Below are positions 44,565 to 53,535 of a stretch of 64,000 bases of DNA, in pieces (the first letter of the stretch is position 1; the number at the start of each line of letters is the position of its first letter). This DNA comes from Flavitalea plasmicola (GTDB lineage Bacteria > Bacteroidota > Bacteroidia > Chitinophagales > Chitinophagaceae): positions 186,001 to 250,000 of the forward strand of contig NZ_JAUOTO010000003.1 of NCBI RefSeq assembly GCF_030546645.1, given 5' to 3'. The position numbers and the translations under genes are program-made. The notes under the pieces were generated by a model, which was given only the letters and a program-made list of their open reading frames with translations, did no database searches and was not told the origin of the DNA.

Positions 44565-45356
44565 ATGCAACCGTCAAAAATTTGCGCCACCTGCGGCACC
44601 TACTATTCTTCGAATGCCTCATACGATGTTTGTCCCATTTGCGCGGACGACAGGCAATATCTCCCCGAAGGGGGGCAACGCTGGACCACACCGGAAGAAT
44701 TGACGTCGAGATACAGCGTCCGAACCAACCAGCTGCGGCAAAACGTCTATGAGCTGGAGATCGCCCCCTCTTTTGCCATCGCACAGCGGGCATTCCTTAT
44801 CCTTTCCCCTCAAGGAAATGTTCTTTGGGATTGCATCCCGCTGCTCAATGAGCCTATCGTCGAATTTATAAAAGCGCGTGGCGGCTTGCGTGCCATTGCC
44901 TTCTCGCACCCCCATTATTACAGCAATATGCATGATTGGGCCGCAACATTTGACTGCCCTGTCTACATTCATCGCAGCGATGAGCAATGGATCTTTGGCA
45001 AGGGCGACCGCGTGGAGCTTTGGGATGGGACCGAAAATCCTCTATGGGATGGGATGCGGCTCATCAATGTCGGCGGCCATTTCCCGGGCAGCAGCATTTT
45101 GCACGTTCCTTCTCTCTCTGAAGAAGGGGCCGTGTTTTGCGGAGATACACTGGTGATTTCCCCCAATAAGAAGCATATAGCTGTTATGTACAGCTACCCC
45201 AACAGGATGCCGCTGCCGCACGGAGAAGTACAACGGATCAAAAAGCAGGTGGAGGCCATCCCTTTCGATATGCTGTTTAGCTTTATGCGGGATTTGAATC
45301 TCACGGAAGATGTCAAAGAAATTTTCGATAGGTCAATGGAGAGGTACCTGCAATAA
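44565..45356 (+). CDS. Zinc-ribbon MBL-fold hydrolase-like protein
   Basis: 263 residues. The N-terminus has CATCG and CPIC (a four-Cys zinc-ribbon-like knuckle, residues 7-27). An MBL fold follows with SHPHYYSNMHDW, a variant of HxHxDH in which the ligand pattern is altered, then GGHFPGSSIL and FCGDTL with the usual second-shell His and Asp. The first motif has Pro and Tyr where the usual site has Asp/His, so it may bind one or no metal and be an altered hydrolase. In operon with the AhpD-like gene, suggesting a joint role in oxidative or amine-derived stress (inference). Confidence 0.83.
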   Translation: MQPSKICATCGTYYSSNASYDVCPICADDRQYLPEGGQRWTTPEELTSRYSVRTNQLRQNVYELEIAPSFAIAQRAFLILSPQGNVLWDCIPLLNEPIVEFIKARGGLRAIAFSHPHYYSNMHDWAATFDCPVYIHRSDEQWIFGKGDRVELWDGTENPLWDGMRLINVGGHFPGSSILHVPSLSEEGAVFCGDTLVISPNKKHIAVMYSYPNRMPLPHGEVQRIKKQVEAIPFDMLFSFMRDLNLTEDVKEIFDRSMERYLQ

Positions 45357-45463
45357 GCCGGACTATATATTAACAAATACTTTAGAAGCGGGAGAGTACT
45401 TTAGGGAAAAATAAAAATGGGATATTTCTGGGCCTTTTTCACTGGCAGTTTTGGTAATAGTGC

Positions 45464-45604
45464 TTATTTCAATATGGACCTTCCTTGTACGCAAGAGCCT
45501 GATTGATTTGCTATGCCTTTTGTACGGAGAGAGTGCCCCGGACCAGAGGAACAGCCAGCGATCACAAACAGCGTAACAAGGGAGATATAAAGAAATGACC
45601 TCAT
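45464..45604 (-). CDS. 46-residue mini-lipoprotein with C-terminal lysine
   Basis: A short frame from an ATG (45602-45604) that overlaps the TGA of the L,D-transpeptidase gene as ATGA. The product has a classic lipoprotein signal (FLYISLVTLFVIAGCSSG, lipobox Cys18) and a mature part of 29 residues ending in RSILK. The coupled start, full lipobox and stop at 45464 argue for a real gene. Size resembles entericidin and small murein lipoproteins, but no sequence match to them is claimed. Bases 45357-45463 contain no further gene. Confidence 0.68.
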   Translation of the reverse strand: MRSFLYISLVTLFVIAGCSSGPGHSLRTKGIANQSGSCVQGRSILK

Positions 45605-46377
45605 GAAGCCAGCCGTGATCTATGCAGATACCTGATATCCGGGCTATAGATAAAGAGACAGCTTCCCCCACGGATAATATCGATAAGGGATTTGTCCAGG
45701 TCTTCAGGGATAGCAGGGCACCCTTCGCTCCGGCCCAGGTAACCCCACTGGCGAATGTGGTCTTCACTTACATAATCTGCCGGGTGCATAATGATGCTCC
45801 GGTGAAGGGCATTGTCATTCCATCCTTTTTCCTTCCCTTCCAGCCTGAGAGAATACCCATGCTGCCCGATGAAAGGTTCCCCCGTGAGATAAAATCCCAG
45901 GCTGCTCATATAACTGTTTGGGCGATTGGAAAAACGGGTAGCGAGTAATTTACCGGAGTTGCGACCATGCGCGACGAGGGAATTGAATATCAGCGTCTCA
46001 TTGTACATGTCCAATACAAAAAGCCGCTTTTGGGTGGACGGCTTCGAGAAATCGATGATGGAAAGAACCCCCGGATTGCGAACCTCGCCCGACAGGACCA
46101 GGCTCAAAAAGCCTGCAATCCCTTTATGAAAAGCTTCCATGCTCAGTCCAAGGCTGTCTAGCTGCAGGCTGTTATAAAGTATGTTCAGCCGGGATGAATC
46201 GGCGTACGAAAAATTTGGAATAGCAGCCTTGGCAGTCTTGCTGTGAACACTGGATATTTCAGGAGTGGGAGACGGGGCAGGAGCAAGGGGTAAAAAACTG
46301 AGGAAAAAGAAAGCGGCCAGGGACAGGCACAACACATTCACAAACTTCACGGTCCGGCGCGACGGGCTTTTCACCAT
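45601..46377 (-). CDS. Murein L,D-transpeptidase catalytic-domain protein (YkuD_2-like)
   Basis: 258 residues with an N-terminal membrane anchor or signal (VLCLSLAAFFFLSFLPLAP). Catalytic region at about 165-225: GQHGYSLRLEG, SIIMHPADYV (His198) and GRSEGCPAI with the nucleophile Cys220. Such enzymes form 3-3 cross-links in peptidoglycan or attach proteins to it, acting in the periplasm on the meso-diaminopimelate stem. The first gene of a two-gene unit; the stop codon overlaps the mini-lipoprotein start. Confidence 0.9.
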   Translation of the reverse strand: MVKSPSRRTVKFVNVLCLSLAAFFFLSFLPLAPAPSPTPEISSVHSKTAKAAIPNFSYADSSRLNILYNSLQLDSLGLSMEAFHKGIAGFLSLVLSGEVRNPGVLSIIDFSKPSTQKRLFVLDMYNETLIFNSLVAHGRNSGKLLATRFSNRPNSYMSSLGFYLTGEPFIGQHGYSLRLEGKEKGWNDNALHRSIIMHPADYVSEDHIRQWGYLGRSEGCPAIPEDLDKSLIDIIRGGSCLFIYSPDIRYLHRSRLAS

Positions 46378-46504
46378 TGGATAAATTTTAGATTCCCCAA
46401 TTTACCCCCAATTAAGAAAAAAATAGGGTGATGGCCCAACGCCTTAAAGAAATTTTAACATTTGTAAGCGTCCCATAAGCCGCCTTGTAGCCGAAATGAC
46501 CTAT

Positions 46505-46996
46505 TTACCGGCTGGCCCTTGTCCTCGCAGCCTTTTTTGCTGCTGACGAACGCCCGCCCGGTCCCTTGGTCGCCGCGGCCTTTTTGGCAGATGCGCTCCT
46601 GTCAGCGGCGCTGCGCTTGCTGGCGGCGGATCTTGCCTGCCGGGACAACGCCCTGGGGGATGCCGCCTCCGTCCCTTCTTTTTGCAAGGCTTTTACTCTG
46701 GCCTGGCTGCGCGACTTTGAAACGGGCGCATGGCTCTTCCCTTTTTCTGTATCCCTTTTGGCATTTGCGCGGGTCTTCTCCGAAACAGTGCCTTTCTTAG
46801 GCTGCTTCAGGTCGACGCCTGCACGGCGTGCTTCGGACAGACCGATGGCAATCGCCTGTTTGGTATTGCGGGCTCCATGTTTTCCTTCGCGGATATTATC
46901 GATCTCCTTGCGTACAAATTCACCTGCCTGGGTGCTGGCGGACTTGCCTTGCTGCTTGTCGCGTTTAGCGCGATCCATGGTTGCTTTGTCTGGCAT
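46505..46996 (-). CDS. DUF6496 protein with histone H1-like basic tail
   Basis: 163 residues. The N-terminal half (QAGEFVRKEIDNIREGKHGARN; TKQAIAIGLSEARRAG) is the conserved DUF6496 core. The C-terminal 80 residues are Ala/Lys/Arg/Ser-rich with repeated Lys-Ala-Ala motifs like eukaryotic H1 and bacterial Hc1 tails, which suggests nucleic-acid binding. Cytoplasmic. It stands alone between the L,D-transpeptidase gene and the AsmA gene. Role unproven; nucleoid association or stress protection are possibilities. Confidence 0.82.
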   Translation of the reverse strand: MPDKATMDRAKRDKQQGKSASTQAGEFVRKEIDNIREGKHGARNTKQAIAIGLSEARRAGVDLKQPKKGTVSEKTRANAKRDTEKGKSHAPVSKSRSQARVKALQKEGTEAASPRALSRQARSAASKRSAADRSASAKKAAATKGPGGRSSAAKKAARTRASR

Positions 46997-47160
46997 AAAA
47001 TAATGATTTTACAGACACAATGCAATTGATATGCCATGCATGGTTGGCAGTGTCTCCTGCCAGGAAACTATGGCTTTTGCTCATCCCTGAAAGTATGCAA
47101 GCAGCAGGTTGCAAGCGTATGCCGTCCGATGCGTTATGTTACTATTAAGAATTAAATGGG

Positions 47161-50100
47161 TTAAGCCTTTTTCGCCTTGCCCAGCCCCACCTTGTAATCA
47201 TCCGGCGTACCGGATATCTTCAGGTTCATAAACCGTACCCGCTTGTCCTTATCGCGATATTCTATGGCATCCACCTGGTCAGGGTCCACCTCTTCCCGCT
47301 TCCTGCCGAAGAGCATGCGAAAGCCGACCTGTGTCACCATTTTCAGGGGGATGCGAACATAATACTCCATATGGGTATCCAGCGACTGGGTGCCGGAGAT
47401 CTCCATAAAGCCAAGAGAGGAATTGATATTCATGGAAGGGATGGTAAGTGCGCCATCCTTGAAAGTGAGCTTGTCGCGTAAGGTATCAAAGCGCACCATG
47501 TTCAGATTTTTATCCGAAAAATAGCTTGACATGGCCTTGATGGGTGTAAAATTGACCAGCATACCGTCGGTAATAGCGACGTCCATCTCCGCCTGACAAT
47601 GGTCCATCAGGGGCGTCAGGTCGGGATGCACTTGTATATAAGTTTTGATGTCCCCGCTGAGATGGCCCTTTATGTTCTTGTTGATCACATAATCCTGTCC
47701 AAGATAATCCAGCTTCAGCATCATCTTTTCTATGTTCACGTCCTGCACCTTGATCTTGCTCCGCAAATAGATCTTATCCGCGTTGCTGCCATTGAAATGG
47801 GCGCGGGCATTGATCTTGCCTTCCGCGATGTCCATGCCTAAGGTGTCGAGATACAACTGCTGATTGGTCTGCATCCGGATATTGGTAAAGAAGTTCTTTA
47901 TCCAGAGACGGCGATATTTTATCTTTCCGATGTTCGCCGATGCATTGAAGTTGATAAAGGGTATCTGGAATACATTGAAGGCGCTGGCATGCACGGACGT
48001 CTTTGCCACTACATTGGCCGCCGGCATCTCCGAAAGATCAGGCGCCGGCTCTTCAGCCGTCAGACGATAGCTCATCAGCTGGTCCACGTCCAGCATACGC
48101 GCGGAGAATTGCAGGTAATTCTCTTTTTTCATCCTCATGGTGTCCTTACCGGTGTACAATCGCATGCTGATGTCGAAATCGCTGTTACCGACCTTGCCCT
48201 TCAACGTATCGATCTTTATAAAGTTGTCGGTGCCGATCTTCACATTGCCGTTGACGCTGTCCAGCCGGAATGCGTGATTTTTCAGCTCTCCTGAAATATT
48301 GGCGATCCTGATATTGGCAAATCGAAAAACAGAATCATATTTCAGGTCTATTTTGCTTCGAAGCCAGAGGTTGGAAGCTACTTCGTCATGGTAGTCCTTG
48401 GGTACGTATTGCCGGCTCTTGCGTCCCAGCAGATCATGCATGGCCAGGTGCTGGGATTTCAGGTCGAATGCCACCTGCGTTCTTCCCTTCATCACTTTGT
48501 TGAACCACAAAGCATAATTGTTTACGCGACCGCTGAAACGAATGTCGCTGCTGTCTATCTTGCCGGCGAAATTCTTGAGACGCAGGGTCGTATCTTCGAT
48601 GGTCAGCTCCGCGCCGAAATCATGAAAGACATGGGGGTATCGTTTGAAGGCAGCGTTCAGGTTCTGGACACTGAATTTACCTCTTGGAAGAGGTTTTGGA
48701 TGCAATAGCTCGTTTACCGAAGTTTCCAGCGCCAGGCTGATGTTGAAACCGTAGATCTCTTCTCTTGCTTTTTTGTTCTGATTAGTATCGGCATTCAGCA
48801 GCTCCCGCAGGATGATCTTATTGCTATGGGCATTGAAAGCCACCTGCACCGGCTTTTGCTGGCGATGGAAGATAGCCGGCAGATCGCTGATCCATCCGTC
48901 CATATGGAAGTCAGAATTGCCGACCTTGAAGATCAGGGAATCCAGGTTTAAAAAGCCGTCTTTCATGGCAGCATGCGCATTCACATGCTCGATATTAAAA
49001 GGATAGGAGGGGACCCGGAATGTAAGGTTACGCACTGTCAGCTCGCTCTGTATACCCTGCGTCAGCTTATCCACGGATTGCTCTGGCAGGCTGAGGTCCA
49101 CCAGCTCTTTAAAATCCATCTTCAGGCTGATATGCCCCGTTAATCGCTGCAGATCCTTTATCCCTAAGAACGCTCCGATAAATCCAAGCTCCAGTTCCGC
49201 GTTCACCCGCATGGAGATCTTGGGGTCGGAGAAATCGCGTAGGACAAAATTGCCTTTAAAGATCCCTTCACCGGGCCGGGCCGTCATATCCAGCAGCCGC
49301 AACTCTGAGGTTTTCAGGCTCCTGCCGGCTCCATTGGTATAGTACCCTTTAAAGCCGAGGGAGTCCAGTTTTTTGTTGGCGTGCGTATTGTTCAGCCACG
49401 CATTGCGGCAGGAGAAGGAAAGTTCGATCAATGGTTGCTGACCGCCTTTCAACTTGCCTTTAATTTTTCCGTCGAACGCCAGGTGCCCGTCATAACGGAA
49501 ATGCTTCAGCTCTTTAACCACTTCCGGCGGGGCGAAAGAGAATAATTGCGCAAAATCGGGCTTGTCTCCCGTCACGCGGATATCCACCAGGTTGTCGTGT
49601 AAAAAGTCCGCCGACCCGGTGATATTGAAAAGGGCATCTTCCAGTTTCAGATTGCAGACTCCCAGCCTTAGTACTTGCCCCGGTTTTTCATAGGTCAGCT
49701 GCACATTCGTCTCCAGATGGTTGTGCCGGAACAAGGCAGTGTCCCCGGGACGGGTATAATCCACCATCATGCCCCCCTGAAGCTCAGCGATCACCTTCAT
49801 ACTATCATCCTGTAAGGAAGAGCGTATTTTATCTATATGCGTGGCGATCTGCTGCCCACTCCTCTTGTCCAGATAGGAGATGATGATGTTCTTCAGGACT
49901 ATTTTTTTTATGGCAAGATCCAGTGCCGCGGGAGCGGAAGTATTGGCGACTCTCGTCGTATCCTTCGTCATCCGGCTGGCCTCTACGATATTCAGCTTGC
50001 CGGCTGTGTCCTGCACCAGGTCCAGATGACCATTCTTCAATGCAATCACCTTCACATGATACTGCTGTTTGAGGATATCTGAGAGACTAAAGCCAGCAAA

Positions 50101-50424
50101 CATGCGCTCTGCCTCGTAAATAGGCTTATCCGACGCAAGTTTGCCGGGATAGAATTTAACGTTCTTCAGCCCGATGGAGATATAAGGAAAATTCTGGAAA
50201 GCGGTGATCTCGCTGCCGTCCACCACCAATCTTCCCGGCAGCTGTTTGTTCAGCTCTTTCACAGCTATTCCCACCAGACGCTGTTGCTGGGAATAGAGGA
50301 TCGCAACGGCAGTGATCACCAGTACGAGGAGAATGACAATCGGCAAAAGAATAAACCGAAGCAGGACCCGTCGGATTTTAACGCTCATAGGAACCTTTTT
50401 TTTCGACCTGTTTGCCGGCATCAT
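47161..50424 (-). CDS. AsmA-family inner-membrane-anchored envelope protein
   Basis: 1087 residues, one N-terminal membrane segment (LLRFILLPIVILLVLVITAV) and a very long beta-strand-rich periplasmic part with the AsmA pattern of repeated beta-groove segments. The C-terminal AsmA_2-like region has FKDGALTIPSMNINSSLGF, then a short tail ending KAKKA. AsmA/TamB/YhdP-type proteins are thought to bridge the periplasm and move phospholipid to the outer membrane. Start at 50424; an internal ATG at 50388 (MSVKIRRVLL) is an alternative. No neighbour suggests a partner. Confidence 0.9.
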   Translation of the reverse strand: MMPANRSKKKVPMSVKIRRVLLRFILLPIVILLVLVITAVAILYSQQQRLVGIAVKELNKQLPGRLVVDGSEITAFQNFPYISIGLKNVKFYPGKLASDKPIYEAERMFAGFSLSDILKQQYHVKVIALKNGHLDLVQDTAGKLNIVEASRMTKDTTRVANTSAPAALDLAIKKIVLKNIIISYLDKRSGQQIATHIDKIRSSLQDDSMKVIAELQGGMMVDYTRPGDTALFRHNHLETNVQLTYEKPGQVLRLGVCNLKLEDALFNITGSADFLHDNLVDIRVTGDKPDFAQLFSFAPPEVVKELKHFRYDGHLAFDGKIKGKLKGGQQPLIELSFSCRNAWLNNTHANKKLDSLGFKGYYTNGAGRSLKTSELRLLDMTARPGEGIFKGNFVLRDFSDPKISMRVNAELELGFIGAFLGIKDLQRLTGHISLKMDFKELVDLSLPEQSVDKLTQGIQSELTVRNLTFRVPSYPFNIEHVNAHAAMKDGFLNLDSLIFKVGNSDFHMDGWISDLPAIFHRQQKPVQVAFNAHSNKIILRELLNADTNQNKKAREEIYGFNISLALETSVNELLHPKPLPRGKFSVQNLNAAFKRYPHVFHDFGAELTIEDTTLRLKNFAGKIDSSDIRFSGRVNNYALWFNKVMKGRTQVAFDLKSQHLAMHDLLGRKSRQYVPKDYHDEVASNLWLRSKIDLKYDSVFRFANIRIANISGELKNHAFRLDSVNGNVKIGTDNFIKIDTLKGKVGNSDFDISMRLYTGKDTMRMKKENYLQFSARMLDVDQLMSYRLTAEEPAPDLSEMPAANVVAKTSVHASAFNVFQIPFINFNASANIGKIKYRRLWIKNFFTNIRMQTNQQLYLDTLGMDIAEGKINARAHFNGSNADKIYLRSKIKVQDVNIEKMMLKLDYLGQDYVINKNIKGHLSGDIKTYIQVHPDLTPLMDHCQAEMDVAITDGMLVNFTPIKAMSSYFSDKNLNMVRFDTLRDKLTFKDGALTIPSMNINSSLGFMEISGTQSLDTHMEYYVRIPLKMVTQVGFRMLFGRKREEVDPDQVDAIEYRDKDKRVRFMNLKISGTPDDYKVGLGKAKKA

Positions 50425-50511
50425 TTCGCCTGGTAAGGCCTGGTTTTAAAACGGGTTTATCGATTAATATAGTGTGGACGCCATGGGTTAATTTTATTTA
50501 AAATACCAGCT

Positions 50512-50542
50512 ATACGTACGGTATTAAGTATGAGGTACGTAT
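50512..50542. promoter_or_regulatory. Inverted repeat upstream of AsmA gene
   Basis: ATACGTAC (50512-50519) and GTACGTAT (50535-50542) form an 8-bp dyad with a 15-base spacer. It lies in the 230-base gap upstream of the AsmA gene. Could be a regulator site; the rest of the gap shows no gene. Confidence 0.35.
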
Positions 50543-50654
50543 GCAGCAACGGGCCCGGGTCAATATAGGCACCGAAAAACAGCGATGCACCGGTGATATT
50601 GAAAATGCTTGACAACACCGGCAGGACCCTGGACAGACTAAGAAGGGAATATTT

Positions 50655-51737
50655 TCATTCTTCAACATCGTAGGCGTAGCTGGGGATCTCCGCCACTACT
50701 TTGTCAAGGTTTAGCAGCGATCGTTCATACGCCGCTTCCATTTTCTTCTCTTTTGTCAGGCGGAACAGGAAGTTGGCCACCGGATCTTTCTTCACGTGGT
50801 AGCTCAGCGTAAGCCGGGTCTTGTCATCGCTTATCCTTTCCATAAGGAAGTAAGTGGTGGCGGTCTTCTTCTCATTCGTCTCGCTAAACTCGATCCTGTC
50901 TTTCTGATAGGCATAGCTGCTGGTGAAGATCAGTGCCAGTCCGCTGTCTAATAAAAAGCGTGAACGCATGCCCACCCGGGGAAGGAAGTGGTTGATCTCT
51001 TCCACTTTTTTCACTCCTTCCTGCCAACGGGCGCGATAGTGGTAGTCCCCCACCGCATGGAACAGGGTAATGATATCCGTAGAATACTCCCTGGAAAATG
51101 ACAACATCTTCACTTTATCCTGGATGCATAGCTGAGGGGAGGGGTCAGGCTGGATCTCATTTTTCAGCTGACTTAGCTGGGTATAATAAAATGGGATCTC
51201 GCCATTTTCCGTTTGCTTGGCGCTGCTGCCCCATTGCATCCATTGTTTAAAGCCGACGGGTGGCTGCTGCGCCGCGCTATTGGTCAGTAGCCAGTATTCA
51301 TGCTGCTCGATATCGTTCTTCAACAGCTGGTGGGCGACGATAATGTCCTTGCCAATGAGCTTGTTGAAGTTTTTTACATTGTAGCCCGTGAATTCGCCAT
51401 AATGGGTGATGACCTTTAAAGTCAGGTCGATAGCGGATATGCAGGCTTTGCACTGACAGAACCTTGTCTGGTCATAAGCCATCAGCTGCTTATGAAATTC
51501 ACAGAACATACGTTCTACCTGTTTATACAAAACTTCCAGGTCAGGAATGTCCCCGAATTTGTAGAAAAGGATGGCATCTCCCTCGATCTCGGAGATCTCA
51601 AGCCCTATCTGATTGGTATTGATCAATGTTTCCAGCAATTCCTGGATGATCATCCGGCTGTGTTCGATCTCCGTTGAATGGACAAAGCGTGTGAAGCCGC
51701 TGATGTCAGGTATAAAAAGCAGCCCTTGGTTGGCCAT
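50655..51737 (-). CDS. DUF2652 protein (class III cyclase-like domain plus SRPBCC-like domain)
   Basis: 360 residues. The N-terminal 140 residues resemble the class III nucleotide cyclase fold: LLFIPDISGFTRFVHSTE at the start, EIEGDAILFYKFGD with the metal Asp, and a Cys cluster (CQCKAC). The remainder resembles an SRPBCC/polyketide-cyclase-type domain (HAVGDYHYRARWQEGVKKVEEI). Domain union is typical of DUF2652. Cyclase activity is not certain, since the second substrate-binding residues cannot be assigned. Divergent from glycerate kinase (63 bases). Confidence 0.85.
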   Translation of the reverse strand: MANQGLLFIPDISGFTRFVHSTEIEHSRMIIQELLETLINTNQIGLEISEIEGDAILFYKFGDIPDLEVLYKQVERMFCEFHKQLMAYDQTRFCQCKACISAIDLTLKVITHYGEFTGYNVKNFNKLIGKDIIVAHQLLKNDIEQHEYWLLTNSAAQQPPVGFKQWMQWGSSAKQTENGEIPFYYTQLSQLKNEIQPDPSPQLCIQDKVKMLSFSREYSTDIITLFHAVGDYHYRARWQEGVKKVEEINHFLPRVGMRSRFLLDSGLALIFTSSYAYQKDRIEFSETNEKKTATTYFLMERISDDKTRLTLSYHVKKDPVANFLFRLTKEKKMEAAYERSLLNLDKVVAEIPSYAYDVEE

Positions 51738-51800
51738 TTTTCTTTTAAAGTTAAGACTTTCTCCTGGAAGAAGTATCTTGCTTCCCTGTTGCGATCAATT

Positions 51801-52913
51801 ATGAAAGTCATCATCGCCCCGGATAAATTTAAAGGAAGCCTTACCAGCTTTGAGGCCTGTGAAGCCATTGTCGCCGGCATAGCAGCCTTCGATAAGACCA
51901 TTAGCTGCCTATCCTTTCCGATGGCCGACGGAGGGGACGGCTTTGCCGCGGTGATGAAACATTATCTCCAGACGGATACGATGCACTCTTATACTGAAGA
52001 TCCCCTGGGGAGACCGGTCGCCGCCTCCTATGAGCTGAAGAATGGGGTCGCCATCATCGAAATGGCTGCCGCCAGCGGGCTTGTGTTGTTGAAGGAAAAA
52101 GAAAGGAATGCTTTGAAGACCTCCACCAAAGGGACCGGGCTCATGATAAATGATGCCATACACGCCGGCGCAAAAAAGATCATCCTCGGCCTGGGGGGCA
52201 GCGCTACCAATGACGCAGGAACGGGTATACTGGAGGCATTGGGCTTTCTGTTCCTGGATAAAGGCGGTCACGCGGTGAATACCTGCGGTGAAAACCTCGT
52301 TCACATCGACAAGATCATTCCTCCGACGCGATTGCCAACGGTACAATTCGAGATTGCCTGTGATGTGCAGAACACCCTTTACGGTGAGCAGGGCGCCGCC
52401 TTCGTATATGCTCCCCAGAAAGGCGCTTTGCCCGAAGAGGTCCGGCGACTGGACGATGGTCTCCGTCATTTTTCCGGCCTGCTGCAAAAAGACATCGCTT
52501 CCGTCCCTGGAACCGGCGCCGCCGGCGGCATCGCGGCAGGACTGATGGGGTTCTTCGATGTCCGGCTGCAAAAAGGCGTCGAGCTGGTGATGGATACTTC
52601 AGGGATCAGAGACGCCATTGGGGAAGGCAACCTCGTCATCACGGGCGAAGGAAAGATCGATAAACAATCATCGTATGGGAAAGTCGTGGGAGAAATAGCC
52701 TTGCTGGCCGGAGATCATCATATCCCTGCCATTGCTTTTTGCGGCATCACGGAAGTTGACGACGCGGGTCTCCTGAAATTGCAGGCAGTCCGGGCCATCA
52801 CTCCGGCTGATATGAGTCCGGCAATGGCAATGGCGAATGCGGCGATCCTACTCCAAAAAGAAGTAAAGGCGTATTTCGTTAAGGAAAGCGAGCCCCTGGA
52901 CCCAAGTTTGTAA
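51801..52913 (+). CDS. Glycerate kinase
   Basis: 370 residues from the ATG at 51801; the frame is open upstream to 51678 but that part reads over the divergent gene's start and lacks family features. Hallmarks: APDKFKGSLTSFEACEAI, PMADGGDGF, LGLGGSATNDAGTGILEALG, and GEGKIDKQSSYGKVVGEIA. Phosphorylates D-glycerate to 2- or 3-phosphoglycerate, feeding sugar-acid or glyoxylate breakdown into glycolysis; family members of this type commonly give 2-phosphoglycerate. Cytoplasmic. Not in an obvious pathway operon here. Confidence 0.95.
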   Translation: MKVIIAPDKFKGSLTSFEACEAIVAGIAAFDKTISCLSFPMADGGDGFAAVMKHYLQTDTMHSYTEDPLGRPVAASYELKNGVAIIEMAAASGLVLLKEKERNALKTSTKGTGLMINDAIHAGAKKIILGLGGSATNDAGTGILEALGFLFLDKGGHAVNTCGENLVHIDKIIPPTRLPTVQFEIACDVQNTLYGEQGAAFVYAPQKGALPEEVRRLDDGLRHFSGLLQKDIASVPGTGAAGGIAAGLMGFFDVRLQKGVELVMDTSGIRDAIGEGNLVITGEGKIDKQSSYGKVVGEIALLAGDHHIPAIAFCGITEVDDAGLLKLQAVRAITPADMSPAMAMANAAILLQKEVKAYFVKESEPLDPSL

Positions 52914-53024
52914 GCGGATATATCTGTCACAATCTCCCCCTGACAATGTCGTGTTCCACGCCCTTCGGAATGTCGTAGGGGCTGTAATTTGCATGATATA
53001 ACTAATAACCTAAAAAACATTGTT

Positions 53025-53507
53025 ATGGCAACCGTTCAGAGGATCACACCCAGCTTCTGGTTTGACTGGCAGGCAGAAGCAGCAGCAAAATTTTATACAT
53101 CCATTTTTCCCAATTCCAGCATCGGCAGGACCAGCCGTTATGGAAAAGAAGGTTTTGAGGTCCATCAAATGCCGGAGGGCACCGTGCTGACGATAGACTT
53201 TACGCTGGACGGACAGAAATTCTCCGCGCTTAATGGAGGCCCCCTGTTCAACTTCAATGAATCTATTTCATTTATCGTGAGCTGCAAGGACCAGGAAGAA
53301 TTGGACTATTACTGGGATAAGCTAAAGGAAGGAGGGGATGAAAAATCGCAGCAATGCGGCTGGTTAAAAGATAAGTTCGGCGTATCCTGGCAGATCGTAC
53401 CGTCCATTTTGGCTCAGCTGATGGATGATCCTGCAAGATCAGGCCGTGTGATGACGGCGCTATTGAAAATGAAGAAACTGGATATTAAAGCGTTGCAGGA
53501 GGCGTAA
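53025..53507 (+). CDS. VOC-family protein (PhnB-like)
   Basis: 160 residues from the ATG at 53025. Typical VOC/PhnB features: RITPSFWFDWQAEAAAKFY, GTVLTIDFTLDGQKFSALNGG, and YYWDKLKEGG followed by CGWLKDKFGVSWQIVP. This subgroup is annotated as PhnB or 3-demethylubiquinone-methyltransferase-like, but the fold is glyoxalase/bleomycin-resistance and the true substrate is unknown. Cytoplasmic. Alone between glycerate kinase and an exported hydrolase. Confidence 0.92.
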   Translation: MATVQRITPSFWFDWQAEAAAKFYTSIFPNSSIGRTSRYGKEGFEVHQMPEGTVLTIDFTLDGQKFSALNGGPLFNFNESISFIVSCKDQEELDYYWDKLKEGGDEKSQQCGWLKDKFGVSWQIVPSILAQLMDDPARSGRVMTALLKMKKLDIKALQEA

Positions 53508-53535
53508 ACAATTATATTCCGGCTTACATTTGGGA

